From DASRDS01 sp035570055 (GTDB taxonomy: Bacteria; Gemmatimonadota; Gemmatimonadetes; Gemmatimonadales; Gemmatimonadaceae): a DNA stretch of 64,000 bases. Position numbers and translations under genes: made by a program. The stretch is taken from the NCBI GenBank assembly GCA_035570055.1, contig DATMLM010000094.1, forward strand, positions 57,017 to 121,016. The letters are read 5' to 3'. Below, piece after piece: positions 25,558 to 34,221 of this stretch; positions within the stretch are counted from its first letter, which is position 1, and each line of letters begins with the position of its first letter. The notes below the pieces were generated by a model. It was not told the DNA's origin, searched no databases, and saw only the letters and a program-made list of their open reading frames with translations.

Positions 25558-28216
25558 ATCCGAAATAGAATCTGGTGCCGTCCGTCCCGTGGACCAGGAG
25601 AAAGTTCGCCGTCACCTTACCCGAAAATGGTGCCAGGAACAGACCGCCACCGTAACCATCGTGCCACGCCGAGGAGTGCTCGCCCGGCACCCACACGCGG
25701 CCGATGTCGTTCAAGGCGATGAGCCCGAACGTGGTGCGCACCAGGATCAGCGGCTGGAAGATCGGCAACTCGACTTGCGCGTTGCCGAATGCCGACGCGG
25801 TCCCGGTGAAGCGGTCGGCGATGTAGCCACGCACGCTGAACGGCTCGCCGGGGGCGCTGCCGCCGATGTGCGCCATGTCCTCGTAGGGCGCCGTGCCCCA
25901 CAGTTTCTCGCCGCCGATGCGGAGCGCAAGCGTTGGGCGCACCGCGGCGTCGGCCGGCGGCGACAGATAGGTGCCCAAGGTTGCCCGCACCTTTCCGTAC
26001 GAGTCCTGCGCATTCCAGACATCGGGAACGCCACGGCCAAAGACGTTGAGGAGCACGCCGCTCCGTGCGTACCCCCTGTCGTCGCGCGTGTCGTACCGGA
26101 AGTCAACCGTCCCACCGATCGAACCGAACGGGCCGGCGCCACCGTACGGCTTGGTCGAATCGATGTATGTCCCCTGCTTGCCGGTCTGCCAATAGCGGAG
26201 GAACGGTGACACCGTGAGCGAGGTGGTCCCATTGAACGGGAGCGTCAACCCTGGATTGAACTGGAAGTACGACTGGCGCGCGCGGTAAAACGACTCCCCG
26301 AAGCCGTTGTTCAGGTTCGGATTGAACGTGGTCTTGTTGCCATAGCCGAAGAACCACGTGAACTGCGACGTGATCGCGGACACATGCCACGTCCAGAGCT
26401 CGCGGCTCCCGACGGGACGGAGCTGACCCAAGTAGTCCAGTCCTCCGCCGCCGGCGCCGCTGGCATAAGCGACCGTGAAGCTGTTGCTCAGCGCCCAGGG
26501 CTGCCGGCGAAACCCATAGTCATTACAGGTCATGTTGAGCCCGAAGCCCACCCCGACGTCCGACCCGCCGGCGGCGCCGGGCTCCGTTATGCACGTCTCG
26601 CCGACATCGCGCACCAGCGTGCCGGGCGGCACCTTGGGTCCCATGAAGCGGCGACTGTCGACGCCAACCGCGTGCGCGTTGACTACGCGCACCGGATGGC
26701 CGTAGTCGTAGACGCGCGTCTGGCCCGGGCTGTCCGTGGTCGAATCGACCAGGACATCACCATTCGCGCCAGCGAGAAGCCGAATCTTGATCCCGTCGCC
26801 GCCGCCACGTTCGGTGATGCTGTCGGGACCCGCATCGAGATAGAGGCGGATCTCGTGCGTCTCACCGCGCACGAACGACCGCTCGAAGTATGGGTCGACC
26901 GCGGCGGCGTCCTTGAGGCGAATCCGGACGTCGACGGTGTCGTGGCGCCGCGTGATGTCAATGACGCTCGCCTCGCTCGTCGTGTGCACGTCCGCGCCCC
27001 ACGCCATCGCGCGATAGAACGCGTCAGCCTCGCGCGGGAGATTGTCGCGTCGCTTCTCGAGCGCTTCGGTCGTGAACGGACCGCGCTTCGCCTGCATCTC
27101 GGGCGGCATGTGCGCGACCGCGTCCTTGATGGCCGAGTCGGTCCACACCGTCTGCAACCAGCGGGCGGTCGAGTCGAACGCGGGCCGCTCCAGGTCTTGC
27201 ATCAGCCGGCGATCCTGGTCCCATTCCGCGAACATCAACCCGAAGAGCTGCGGATAGTGATCATGAAAGATGATCAGCTCCGGCCGGTGCGGTCGAGCGA
27301 GCCACGCGATGAGGCCATCGCTGCGCGTGAACGCCCAGTCCCGATCGACGGGGATCGCTTTCCAGACCCGGTCGTCCTTGTCGCCGAACCGCGCCCACCG
27401 CCACTGTGACTCGCCGCGATCAAAATCGCCGACGTACATGTCGGTGAGTCGCGCGGTGAGATAGCTTCGGGAGTCGAGGCGGTTCGACTCGCTCTTGGCG
27501 TTCAGGTTCTCCAGCAGCTTGTCGGTCTTCACGACTTTCGAGGCGTCACCGAACCCTTCTTCGCCATCCTTGGTCTTGGGCCGGCCCTCGACTTCAGCGA
27601 GCATCCCCGCGAATTCGTGCCGAAATGCGCCGAGGCGTGGATCGTCGGGGATCACGTAGTATGCGGGCTCCTCATGGAGCACGTGGGCCGCGGCCTCCAA
27701 CGGCGCGACCATCAGCGGTGCGGCGGGATGGCCGGCGCTCGTCTGGTCCGCGACGATTTGCTCGACAACAGTGCCTTGCAGCTCATCGGGCACCTTGGGG
27801 CGCTTGTCGACCGAGCGCAGCGAGTATTCGATACCGTTCGCGCCCATCATGTGCAACGACACGGTTTGCAGGCCGCCGCCGTGTTCGATCGGCGTCAGGC
27901 CGCCGGCGAATCGCGCGAGATCCAAGACTTGTACGCGAATCGGCGTGGTCCATAAGTCGCGATTGTGCGCACCAGCGAAGAATGTGCGCCAGAACGACGC
28001 ACGATATTCAGGACCAGGCACGACGGTGACCGACTCCGGCACATCACTCGTCGGAGGTGGCGGCGCGGGAAAGACGTGCCCCGGCGCGGCCTTGGCATGC
28101 GGCCCGCGGTTCGTGTCCTTGGACGTCGTCAGGTCCGCGCCCGGATTCTGGGCGTGCACCGAGGCGGAGGCAATGCAACAACAGCTGGCGAGATACCAGA
28201 ATATTCGTTTCGTCAC
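25541..28216 (-). CDS. Outer-membrane BamA-like barrel protein with large periplasmic domain
   Basis: 891 aa. Signal peptide MTKRIFWYLASCCCIASASVHAQ, then a Pro-rich stretch and a periplasmic domain of about 500 residues containing a kinase-like block (VDRDWAFTRSDGLIAW, LIIFHDHYPQLF, HVLHEEPAYYVIPDDPRL). The C-terminal 300 residues are a surface-antigen/BamA-type barrel: NSFTVAYASGAG, GGTVDFRYDTRDDRGYARSG, SAPGEPFSVRGYIADRFTG, ending FYFGYGTGL. Such proteins are often fused to or paired with calcineurin-like phosphoesterases, and here the phosphoesterase gene lies directly upstream with a GTGA overlap. Probable role: an outer-membrane partner of the phosphoesterase in phosphate release or polyphosphate export; inference only. 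Confidence 0.85.
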   Translation of the reverse strand: MTKRIFWYLASCCCIASASVHAQNPGADLTTSKDTNRGPHAKAAPGHVFPAPPPPTSDVPESVTVVPGPEYRASFWRTFFAGAHNRDLWTTPIRVQVLDLARFAGGLTPIEHGGGLQTVSLHMMGANGIEYSLRSVDKRPKVPDELQGTVVEQIVADQTSAGHPAAPLMVAPLEAAAHVLHEEPAYYVIPDDPRLGAFRHEFAGMLAEVEGRPKTKDGEEGFGDASKVVKTDKLLENLNAKSESNRLDSRSYLTARLTDMYVGDFDRGESQWRWARFGDKDDRVWKAIPVDRDWAFTRSDGLIAWLARPHRPELIIFHDHYPQLFGLMFAEWDQDRRLMQDLERPAFDSTARWLQTVWTDSAIKDAVAHMPPEMQAKRGPFTTEALEKRRDNLPREADAFYRAMAWGADVHTTSEASVIDITRRHDTVDVRIRLKDAAAVDPYFERSFVRGETHEIRLYLDAGPDSITERGGGDGIKIRLLAGANGDVLVDSTTDSPGQTRVYDYGHPVRVVNAHAVGVDSRRFMGPKVPPGTLVRDVGETCITEPGAAGGSDVGVGFGLNMTCNDYGFRRQPWALSNSFTVAYASGAGGGGLDYLGQLRPVGSRELWTWHVSAITSQFTWFFGYGNKTTFNPNLNNGFGESFYRARQSYFQFNPGLTLPFNGTTSLTVSPFLRYWQTGKQGTYIDSTKPYGGAGPFGSIGGTVDFRYDTRDDRGYARSGVLLNVFGRGVPDVWNAQDSYGKVRATLGTYLSPPADAAVRPTLALRIGGEKLWGTAPYEDMAHIGGSAPGEPFSVRGYIADRFTGTASAFGNAQVELPIFQPLILVRTTFGLIALNDIGRVWVPGEHSSAWHDGYGGGLFLAPFSGKVTANFLLVHGTDGTRFYFGYGTGL

Positions 28217-29301
28217 TGTAGTGTTTCTGTATAAGCTTCTTTCGTGCCACCCTGCGCGTCGACGACGTGAACGGCGAGCCGGGCCGTACCACTCTTATAG
28301 AAATCCACCCGCACGTAGCCCGATGCGCGTTGCTCCCAACGGGTGCGATCGACGCGCCGCGTCGGATCCAGATGGTCATAGTCACCCGCGCCGGACACGA
28401 TGTAGCGCAGCGGCTCGTGCGCCGATGGTCGGCCGGTCAGAACTTGCAGGCCATGGTCGTGGCCGGACACATACAGCAACGGTGGGAGCGGGTCGAAAGC
28501 GCTCGACAGCGCTTGCCGCATCGCCGTATTGACGCTGTTCCGGAAATCTTGCGGGGAGTTCACCATCCGTCGCAGGAGGAGAACCGGACCCGATCCCAGA
28601 TAATCACCGATGTTCCAATGCTCGCCGTGTGCGCCGCCGGAATAGATCGGGTGATGCGCGAGTACGACGACCGATCGACCTCCCGCCGTCGCGATATGCG
28701 TTCGGATCGAATCGACGACGTCCGCCGAGGTCGCGGCCGGACAACCAGCGCTTCCCGGCGGTCCCTCGGGTTTCGGGCCAGCTTGCAGCCACCATTGGGT
28801 GTCGAGGAGCAGCAGGCGAACCCGTGTGCCCGCGTCGAACACGGCCGGACCGGGGCAGCCATTCGCCGGCAGAAATAGCACCGTATTGTGGCTGATCTGA
28901 CGGACGTAGGCTGCCTCGCGCCGAATCGCCGCCAGCCCGTCCGGGCGCTCGGCGTCCCAGTCGTGATTGCCGGGAACGAAGATGGTCTTCGCGTGCGAGG
29001 ACTCCGCGGCGACGACCTGTACGCTGAGTCGACGCTCGGCCTCGATGCGGGCAGCGAGATCCGTGGAGTCGGGAAGGCCGCGGGGGTAGATATTGTCGCC
29101 AAGGAACACGACCACCCGTTCGCCGGGCGTGGCGGCTACCTCGCGTTGGAGCGCGGCGAGCACCGGCTCGAAGCCCACGCGCGGGACACCCGCGTCACCG
29201 ATCAGGAACAGCGCAACATCGGTCGTATCGGCCTGCGGCGGCTGCTGCGACTGCGCGATCGCGGCGAGCATCGCGCAAGCGATGACCGGTAACCCAATCA
29301 C
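28213..29301 (-). CDS. Exported calcineurin-type metallophosphoesterase
   Basis: 362 aa with an N-terminal signal (MIGLPVIACAMLAAIAQS). All five metal-binding blocks are present: GDAG near 35, GDNIYP near 69, GNHDW near 112, HHP in VVLAHHPIYSG and GHDHGLQVL. It should hydrolyse phosphoesters in the periplasm with a two-metal centre. The GTG start overlaps the stop of the DUF4956 gene and its stop overlaps the barrel gene's GTG, so all are translationally coupled. Upstream of PPK1, this suggests a phosphate or polyphosphate task. Confidence 0.92.
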   Translation of the reverse strand: MIGLPVIACAMLAAIAQSQQPPQADTTDVALFLIGDAGVPRVGFEPVLAALQREVAATPGERVVVFLGDNIYPRGLPDSTDLAARIEAERRLSVQVVAAESSHAKTIFVPGNHDWDAERPDGLAAIRREAAYVRQISHNTVLFLPANGCPGPAVFDAGTRVRLLLLDTQWWLQAGPKPEGPPGSAGCPAATSADVVDSIRTHIATAGGRSVVVLAHHPIYSGGAHGEHWNIGDYLGSGPVLLLRRMVNSPQDFRNSVNTAMRQALSSAFDPLPPLLYVSGHDHGLQVLTGRPSAHEPLRYIVSGAGDYDHLDPTRRVDRTRWEQRASGYVRVDFYKSGTARLAVHVVDAQGGTKEAYTETLQ

Positions 29302-30266
29302 GTGCTCGTCGCTGGCGCCGGCACGGGTGCGCTCGCCGGTGCCGGACCTTGGTCGATCTCGGCGTGAATGCCTTGCGATGCGCCGGCCGCGTTGATGGCG
29401 CTGATCAGGGCATCGGCATCCAAACGCTTCTTCGTGCGGACGATGTAGCGGAGGTGCGCCTCTTCCTGCAGGGCGTTGTTCTCCAGCGTATCGAGGCGCC
29501 AGTCTTTCGCCAGGCCGTCGAGCAACGACTCGACCGCCGATCGCGCGTGCTCATCGTGCGGCGCCGAGACGAGGATCGCGACGCTGCGCGCGGTATCGTC
29601 CGGAGCGGCGGCCGCGGGCGCGTCGGTCTTCTTCGGTGGCGACGATGACGACGACGGCGAGGGCGCGACTGACACGGGCGGTTGGCGGACGATACCGGAC
29701 AGGCCGGAGACGAAGAGCGCGGCCGCGCATGCGCCAGCGGATACGACGGTCGCGACGTCGAGCGCTTGTGCCCCCGCGGCGATGCCGATCGCGATCGCGA
29801 GAAAGATGTACGCGGCGTCGTTCGTGTCTTTGAGCGAGCTCCGGAACCGAACGGTCGTCGCCACGCCCGCGAGACTGAACGCGAGCGCCAGGCTATTCTG
29901 CACGACCATCACGATCCCGGCGACGATCGGTGGCAGCAGCAGAATGCTCTGCGTCACACCGCGGTCGAGCGTCGTGCGCCGGCGGTTGGTGAACTCGTAG
30001 ACGCCGGCAACCGGTAACGCGAGCATGAGGGCACCCGCGAGCGCGACGAGCGTGGCCAGTGTCGCGCCGCGGCGCCACACGAAAATCGGTTCGACGTCGC
30101 CGCCGGGTCGGATCACTTTGCGACCGTGGCCGACTTTGATCTCTTGCAGAGGCTCGCTGTCGGTCTGTTGCTGCGCTTGCGCAGCGGGTTGGGCCGACGC
30201 CGTACGCGGGATGATCGCCGGTGCGACGCTGACCGCTAGGCACAACGCGAGCGTAAAGGCTTTCAT
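29298..30266 (-). CDS. DUF4956 membrane protein
   Basis: 322 aa from the ATG at 30266, which exposes a signal-like N-terminus (MKAFTLALCLAVSVAPAIIP); the frame is open far upstream but those residues are not plausible. After a periplasmic stretch come about four or five membrane helices (TLATLVALAGALMLALPV, SILLLPPIVAGIVMV, FLAIAIGIAAGA) with the DUF4956 core LAGVATTVRFRSSLKDTNDAAYIFLA. A Ser/Pro linker and a cytosolic ACT-like C-terminal domain of about 90 residues (SVAILVSAPHDEHARSAVESLL) follow. In other bacteria DUF4956 proteins are often neighbours of VTC-type polyphosphate polymerases; here the operon ends in PPK1. Confidence 0.85.
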   Translation of the reverse strand: MKAFTLALCLAVSVAPAIIPRTASAQPAAQAQQQTDSEPLQEIKVGHGRKVIRPGGDVEPIFVWRRGATLATLVALAGALMLALPVAGVYEFTNRRRTTLDRGVTQSILLLPPIVAGIVMVVQNSLALAFSLAGVATTVRFRSSLKDTNDAAYIFLAIAIGIAAGAQALDVATVVSAGACAAALFVSGLSGIVRQPPVSVAPSPSSSSSPPKKTDAPAAAAPDDTARSVAILVSAPHDEHARSAVESLLDGLAKDWRLDTLENNALQEEAHLRYIVRTKKRLDADALISAINAAGASQGIHAEIDQGPAPASAPVPAPATST

Positions 30267-30429
30267 GGTGGTGAAAGTAATCCGGTCTCGCAGTTCGCGA
30301 GGAAACGCCGCAAAATGCGGCAAACGCCTGGATTGGGAGCGGTCGCACCACAAGATAACGCTATGAGCCCATGGTAGTTGGCATGGGTCGACATCATGGT
30401 CCGGATATCGCTTGAGGTCGCTACTATAT
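30267..30429. promoter_or_regulatory. Divergent intergenic region with a hairpin
   Basis: 163 bases between the DUF4956 gene (minus) and a hypothetical gene (plus). A perfect small hairpin GCCGCA-AAA-TGCGGC lies at 30307-30321, and a TACTATATAT segment near 30421-30430 could serve as a -10 box for the plus-strand gene. Roles are not proven. Confidence 0.35.
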
Positions 30430-30903
30430 ATGTCCGAGCCGGCTCGCATCTTAGAACCTCGGGACGATGATGTCAGCGCCGCGGTGGAAGCCGTTCGCGC
30501 CCATCTCGGTCCGCCGACGTCGATCCTCGTGTTGAGCGAGGAAGGTCCGCGTACGGCCTTTGGTTGGACCATTGGCCGTGGGCGCGCGGACGGGCGCGAC
30601 GGCGCGAAGCTCTCGCGCAACGTCGGCATCGACGTCGTCCTCACGACTGACAACTGGTTTGTCATCAGCGAGCGGCTCGCGACGGAGGACTCGGACGGAG
30701 CCGCGCAGCTCGATGCGCATTGCGCGACGTTTGCGACCTCGCTCGAGGTTCGGGCGCATTGCGAGGCCACCACGTTCGATCCCATGTGGGACGCGGCGCG
30801 GCGTGCGGCGCTCGACAATGCGGCGCGCCATTGGCCGGCGCTGTCTCGGCGCGGGCACGGCCGTAAGACTGGGCCTGTCGTGCTGCCCTTCTCGCTCGAC
30901 TAA
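30430..30903 (+). CDS. Hypothetical soluble protein
   Basis: 157 aa from the ATG at 30430 (MSEPARILEPRDDD); a start 18 bases earlier is possible. No signal peptide or membrane segment. The sequence is acidic at the N-terminus and ends with a basic RRGHGRKTG segment before VVLPFSLD. No domain recognised. It ends 16 bases before the convergent FAD reductase gene. Confidence 0.65.
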   Translation: MSEPARILEPRDDDVSAAVEAVRAHLGPPTSILVLSEEGPRTAFGWTIGRGRADGRDGAKLSRNVGIDVVLTTDNWFVISERLATEDSDGAAQLDAHCATFATSLEVRAHCEATTFDPMWDAARRAALDNAARHWPALSRRGHGRKTGPVVLPFSLD

Positions 30904-30919
30904 GCACGGTTCATCGCGC

Positions 30920-32302
30920 TCACAGCGACGCGAAGGCGTTGTTCAGCGCTTCCATGAGCGTCGGATGCGCGAAGATGGCGTCGCGGAGGCGTGGGTACGG
31001 CAGCTCACCCATCATCGCGATCTCGAGGGCGCCCATGATCTCGCCGCCTTCGATGCCGAGAATCGCGGCGCCGAGGATGCGCTGGGTGCCGGCGTCGACG
31101 ACGATCTTGATAAAACCGCGCGTCTCATCCATCTCGATCGCGCGCGCCACGGCAGTCATTGGCAAGCGCGCGACGCGCACGTTGAGCCCCATGCCGCGCG
31201 CCTCGGACTCACTCATCCCGATCCGGCCGAGTTGGGGGTCGGTAAAGACCGTGTAGGGGATGAGGCGACCCGTGGTCGTCGCATTGCCGTGCTCGAGCAG
31301 ATTGCGCCGCAGGATGCGATAGTCGTCGTAGGAGACGTGCGTGAACTCGGGCTCGCCGGTGACGTCGCCGGCCGCGTAGATGCCGGGTGCGGTGGTCTGC
31401 AAGCGTTCGTTCACTTTGACGAACCCTCGCGCGTGTCTTTCCACTCCGGCGGCATCCAGGCCGAGCGTCGCGGTACTCGGGTCGCGGCCGGTGGCGAGGA
31501 GGAGGTGCGAGCCCGAGACCATGCGCTCACCATCGGCGGTCATGGCGGTGACGCTGACAGCGGCCTCGCGACCCGGCTCGATGCGGATCGGCATGGCGCC
31601 AAGCAGCACCTCGACACCTTCGCCGCGCAGGACCTCGGCCAGGCCATCGGCGACATCCGGATCTTCGCGGCCAAGCAAGCGCGGGCCGCGCTGGACGATC
31701 GTGACCTGGCTGCCGAACCGCCGGAACATCTGCGCGAACTCGACGGCCACGTAGCCGCCACCGATGACGACGAGATGCTCGGGCAACGCCGTGAGCTCCA
31801 TGATCGACATCGAGTCGAATGCCGTGACCTCGTCGAGCCCCGGAATGTCCGGCCGTGCCGGATGGCCGCCGGTATTGATCACGGAGAGCGGCGACGTCAC
31901 CGTGCGAGCCGCATCGCCAACGGTCGCGACCCGAATGGTGCGCGCGTCGACGTACGTGGCATTCCCGCGGATCAACTCGACGCCGGCGTGAGCGAGACGT
32001 CGCTCGCCACCGTGCCGAAAGCTCTCGACGACGCTGCGTTTCCGCGCGACGACCGCGGCCAGGTCTACGCTGACAAAGCCGGTGCGCACGCCAAAATCCG
32101 TCGCCCGCCGTGCGACGTACGCGGTACGCGCGCTCGCGACCATGGTTTTGGTCGGCGTGCAGCCCTCGTTCACGCACGTTCCGCCAACGTGCCGGCGTTC
32201 GATAATCGCGGTGCGCCGGCCCGCTTGCGCGAACGCTACCGCCAGCGGTACGCCGGCTTGGCCTGTCCCGATGATGATGACATCGAACCGGTCTTCATTC
32301 AT
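30920..32302 (-). CDS. FAD-dependent pyridine nucleotide-disulfide oxidoreductase (mercuric reductase-like)
   Basis: 460 aa. FAD-binding GTGQAGVPLA at the N-terminus, redox-active disulfide in GGTCVNEGCTPTKT (residues about 41-54), NAD(P)-binding VVIGGGYVAVEFAQMF, the second FAD motif GIYAAGDVTGEPEF and a dimerisation domain ending HPTLMEALNNAF. Close to the MerA/lipoamide dehydrogenase group, but there is no N-terminal heavy-metal domain and no C-terminal Cys pair, so it should not reduce Hg(II). It is the last gene of the alpha-glucan operon, its ATG overlapping the debranching enzyme stop (ATGA). The link to glucan metabolism is unexplained. Confidence 0.9.
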   Translation of the reverse strand: MNEDRFDVIIIGTGQAGVPLAVAFAQAGRRTAIIERRHVGGTCVNEGCTPTKTMVASARTAYVARRATDFGVRTGFVSVDLAAVVARKRSVVESFRHGGERRLAHAGVELIRGNATYVDARTIRVATVGDAARTVTSPLSVINTGGHPARPDIPGLDEVTAFDSMSIMELTALPEHLVVIGGGYVAVEFAQMFRRFGSQVTIVQRGPRLLGREDPDVADGLAEVLRGEGVEVLLGAMPIRIEPGREAAVSVTAMTADGERMVSGSHLLLATGRDPSTATLGLDAAGVERHARGFVKVNERLQTTAPGIYAAGDVTGEPEFTHVSYDDYRILRRNLLEHGNATTTGRLIPYTVFTDPQLGRIGMSESEARGMGLNVRVARLPMTAVARAIEMDETRGFIKIVVDAGTQRILGAAILGIEGGEIMGALEIAMMGELPYPRLRDAIFAHPTLMEALNNAFASL

Positions 32303-34221
32303 ACCACGGTCAGCGTGACTCGCAGCAGCTCGGCCACCGACCAGGCCTGGAACGGGCAGCCCCCGGGCTCGAACGGCGCATCGCCATTGGCGACTTCCGG
32401 CAGGTGTCCCATGCCCGGCCCTTCATCGAGCCTGGCGATCAACGGCTCGACGAATTTCGCGCGGGCTTCGCGCCGTACGCGATCCGTGCCGCCGCGCACG
32501 CGCACCCACGCGTCGATAAACGGTCCGGCGAGCCATGGCCACACCGTGCCCTGATGGTACGCTTCGTCGCGTTGCTCTTGATTGCCGCCATATCGGCCCC
32601 GATAGGCCGGGTCATCGGGAGCCAGCGTGCGCAGTCCCATCGGCGTCCACAGGCGCTGCTCCACGGCGTCGACCAACCGGCGCGCGTCGTTGCCACCAAG
32701 CAGCTGATTCGGCAATCCACCGACCGCGAAAATCTGATTCGGCCGGAACGACGGATCGACGGCGCCGCTCACGTTGTCGGTGTCGACGACGTCGTAGCAC
32801 CAGCCCACATCCTCACGCCAGAACCGTTCGCTGAACGCGGCGCGGGCGCGCTCGAACCCCTCCATCCATACGGAGCACCGCGCCGGATCGAGGTCCGCCG
32901 CGATCCGGAGTGCATTGATCCATAGCGCTTGGATCTCGACCGCCTTGCCCGCGCGAGAGGTCATGCACCGATCGCCGACCTTGGCGTCCATCCACGTGAC
33001 CTGCACGCTCGGGTCGCCGGCGGCGAGCAGACCATCGCCCTGGGCCCGAATGTGATAGCGGGTGCCCCGGACATAGGCGTCGACAATGTTCAGGACGGCC
33101 AGGATCAATTGGCCAGCATGCGCGATGTCTCGTCCGGCCAGTCGGAGCAGCTCGTCGACCGCAATGATGAACCAGAGGGACGCGTCGACCGAGTTGTACT
33201 CGGGCTCCTGGCCATGCTCGGGAAACCGGTTCGGTATCATGCCTTGCGATATGTGTTCCGCCCACTCGGCCAGGATGCGCTCGGCGACGTCGAGGCGGCC
33301 GGTTGCAAGACAGAGACCACGAACCGCGATACACGTGTCACGTCCCCAGTCGCCGAACCAAGGGTAGCCGGCGAGAATGGTTTCGCCGTGCCCGCGACGG
33401 ACAATGTATTGGTCGCCGGCGCGCCGGAGCGGAGCCGCCAACGCCGCTCTCCGCCGCCGCTCCTCGCGACGCGCCCGCTCGGACAACGCGATCGACGAGC
33501 GCGCGCGGCCGATCCACTGGCGTGCTTCGTCGGTATCGGCCGCCATCACCCACGATGCCGCGCCGGACGAGAGCGACCACGTCAGGACACCAGGTGAGGC
33601 GACGTCTTCGACGAAGTCGTAGCCCCGCGCGCGATCTTGATCGTATTGCACGTGGCGATACCACTGCGGATCCGCCTTATATGCGCCATTCGCAAGCGAG
33701 ACCACACCTGGCACAGACTCGTATGGCTGCCAGTGCACGCCTCCCGCCACGGTCTGCGATTCGAATGCGAAAGACGGATTTTCGGCGTGCAGGGTATGGA
33801 TGCCGCGCCCGGTGATGAACGGGCGCACGACGAGTGTGATGCCGGGACGCGTGACGGTCGCGCGCCAGGAAAGGCAGACGGCGGGCGCGCCGTACGGCAC
33901 GACCAGCTCGTGCACGATCGTGGTGCCGTCAGGGAGCTGATACGTCCACGTGGGCCACGGCTCGTGCGTGAACGCCACCGCGTACGGCGTGTCGGCCGGG
34001 ACGGTCACGTCCGGCGTGTAGCGCTGGGCTGAGAGTGGCCAACGGCCGTATGGCGTCACGGCCCACGCCTCAAATCCATTCACGAGCATCACGCGGTCGG
34101 CGGGGGGCCGGCGCGCACAGACGAGAAGCCCGTGATACCGACGCGTGCGTGGGCCAATGACGGGGCCCATCGCGAATCCGCCGAGTCCGTCCGTCTCCAG
34201 CCATTCGGCGTCAGGGCGCAT
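32299..34221 (-). CDS. Glycogen debranching enzyme (amylo-alpha-1,6-glucosidase type)
   Basis: 640 aa from the ATG at 34221 (MRPDAEWLETDGLGGFAMG), overlapping the end of the GH63-like gene by 11 bases. The N-terminal beta domain has GLGGFAMGPVIGPRTRRYHGLL, the GDE_N signature; the C-terminal (alpha/alpha)6 barrel has AGYPWFGDWGRDTCIAVRG, NSVDASLWFIIAVDE and EAYHQGTVWPWLAGPF, which carry the acidic catalytic residues. It removes alpha-1,6 branches from glycogen-like glucans. Part of a five-gene coupled operon. Confidence 0.93.
   Translation of the reverse strand: MRPDAEWLETDGLGGFAMGPVIGPRTRRYHGLLVCARRPPADRVMLVNGFEAWAVTPYGRWPLSAQRYTPDVTVPADTPYAVAFTHEPWPTWTYQLPDGTTIVHELVVPYGAPAVCLSWRATVTRPGITLVVRPFITGRGIHTLHAENPSFAFESQTVAGGVHWQPYESVPGVVSLANGAYKADPQWYRHVQYDQDRARGYDFVEDVASPGVLTWSLSSGAASWVMAADTDEARQWIGRARSSIALSERARREERRRRAALAAPLRRAGDQYIVRRGHGETILAGYPWFGDWGRDTCIAVRGLCLATGRLDVAERILAEWAEHISQGMIPNRFPEHGQEPEYNSVDASLWFIIAVDELLRLAGRDIAHAGQLILAVLNIVDAYVRGTRYHIRAQGDGLLAAGDPSVQVTWMDAKVGDRCMTSRAGKAVEIQALWINALRIAADLDPARCSVWMEGFERARAAFSERFWREDVGWCYDVVDTDNVSGAVDPSFRPNQIFAVGGLPNQLLGGNDARRLVDAVEQRLWTPMGLRTLAPDDPAYRGRYGGNQEQRDEAYHQGTVWPWLAGPFIDAWVRVRGGTDRVRREARAKFVEPLIARLDEGPGMGHLPEVANGDAPFEPGGCPFQAWSVAELLRVTLTVV

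Noticed and set aside
30307..30321. Hairpin GCCGCA-AAA-TGCGGC as a terminator
   Set aside because: It sits between two divergent genes, where no terminator is needed; a regulatory role is equally unproven.
30560..32554. Very long plus-strand open frame opposite the FAD reductase
   Set aside because: It mirrors the codons of the well-supported minus-strand gene, is Arg/Asp-rich without domains, and reflects the high GC content.
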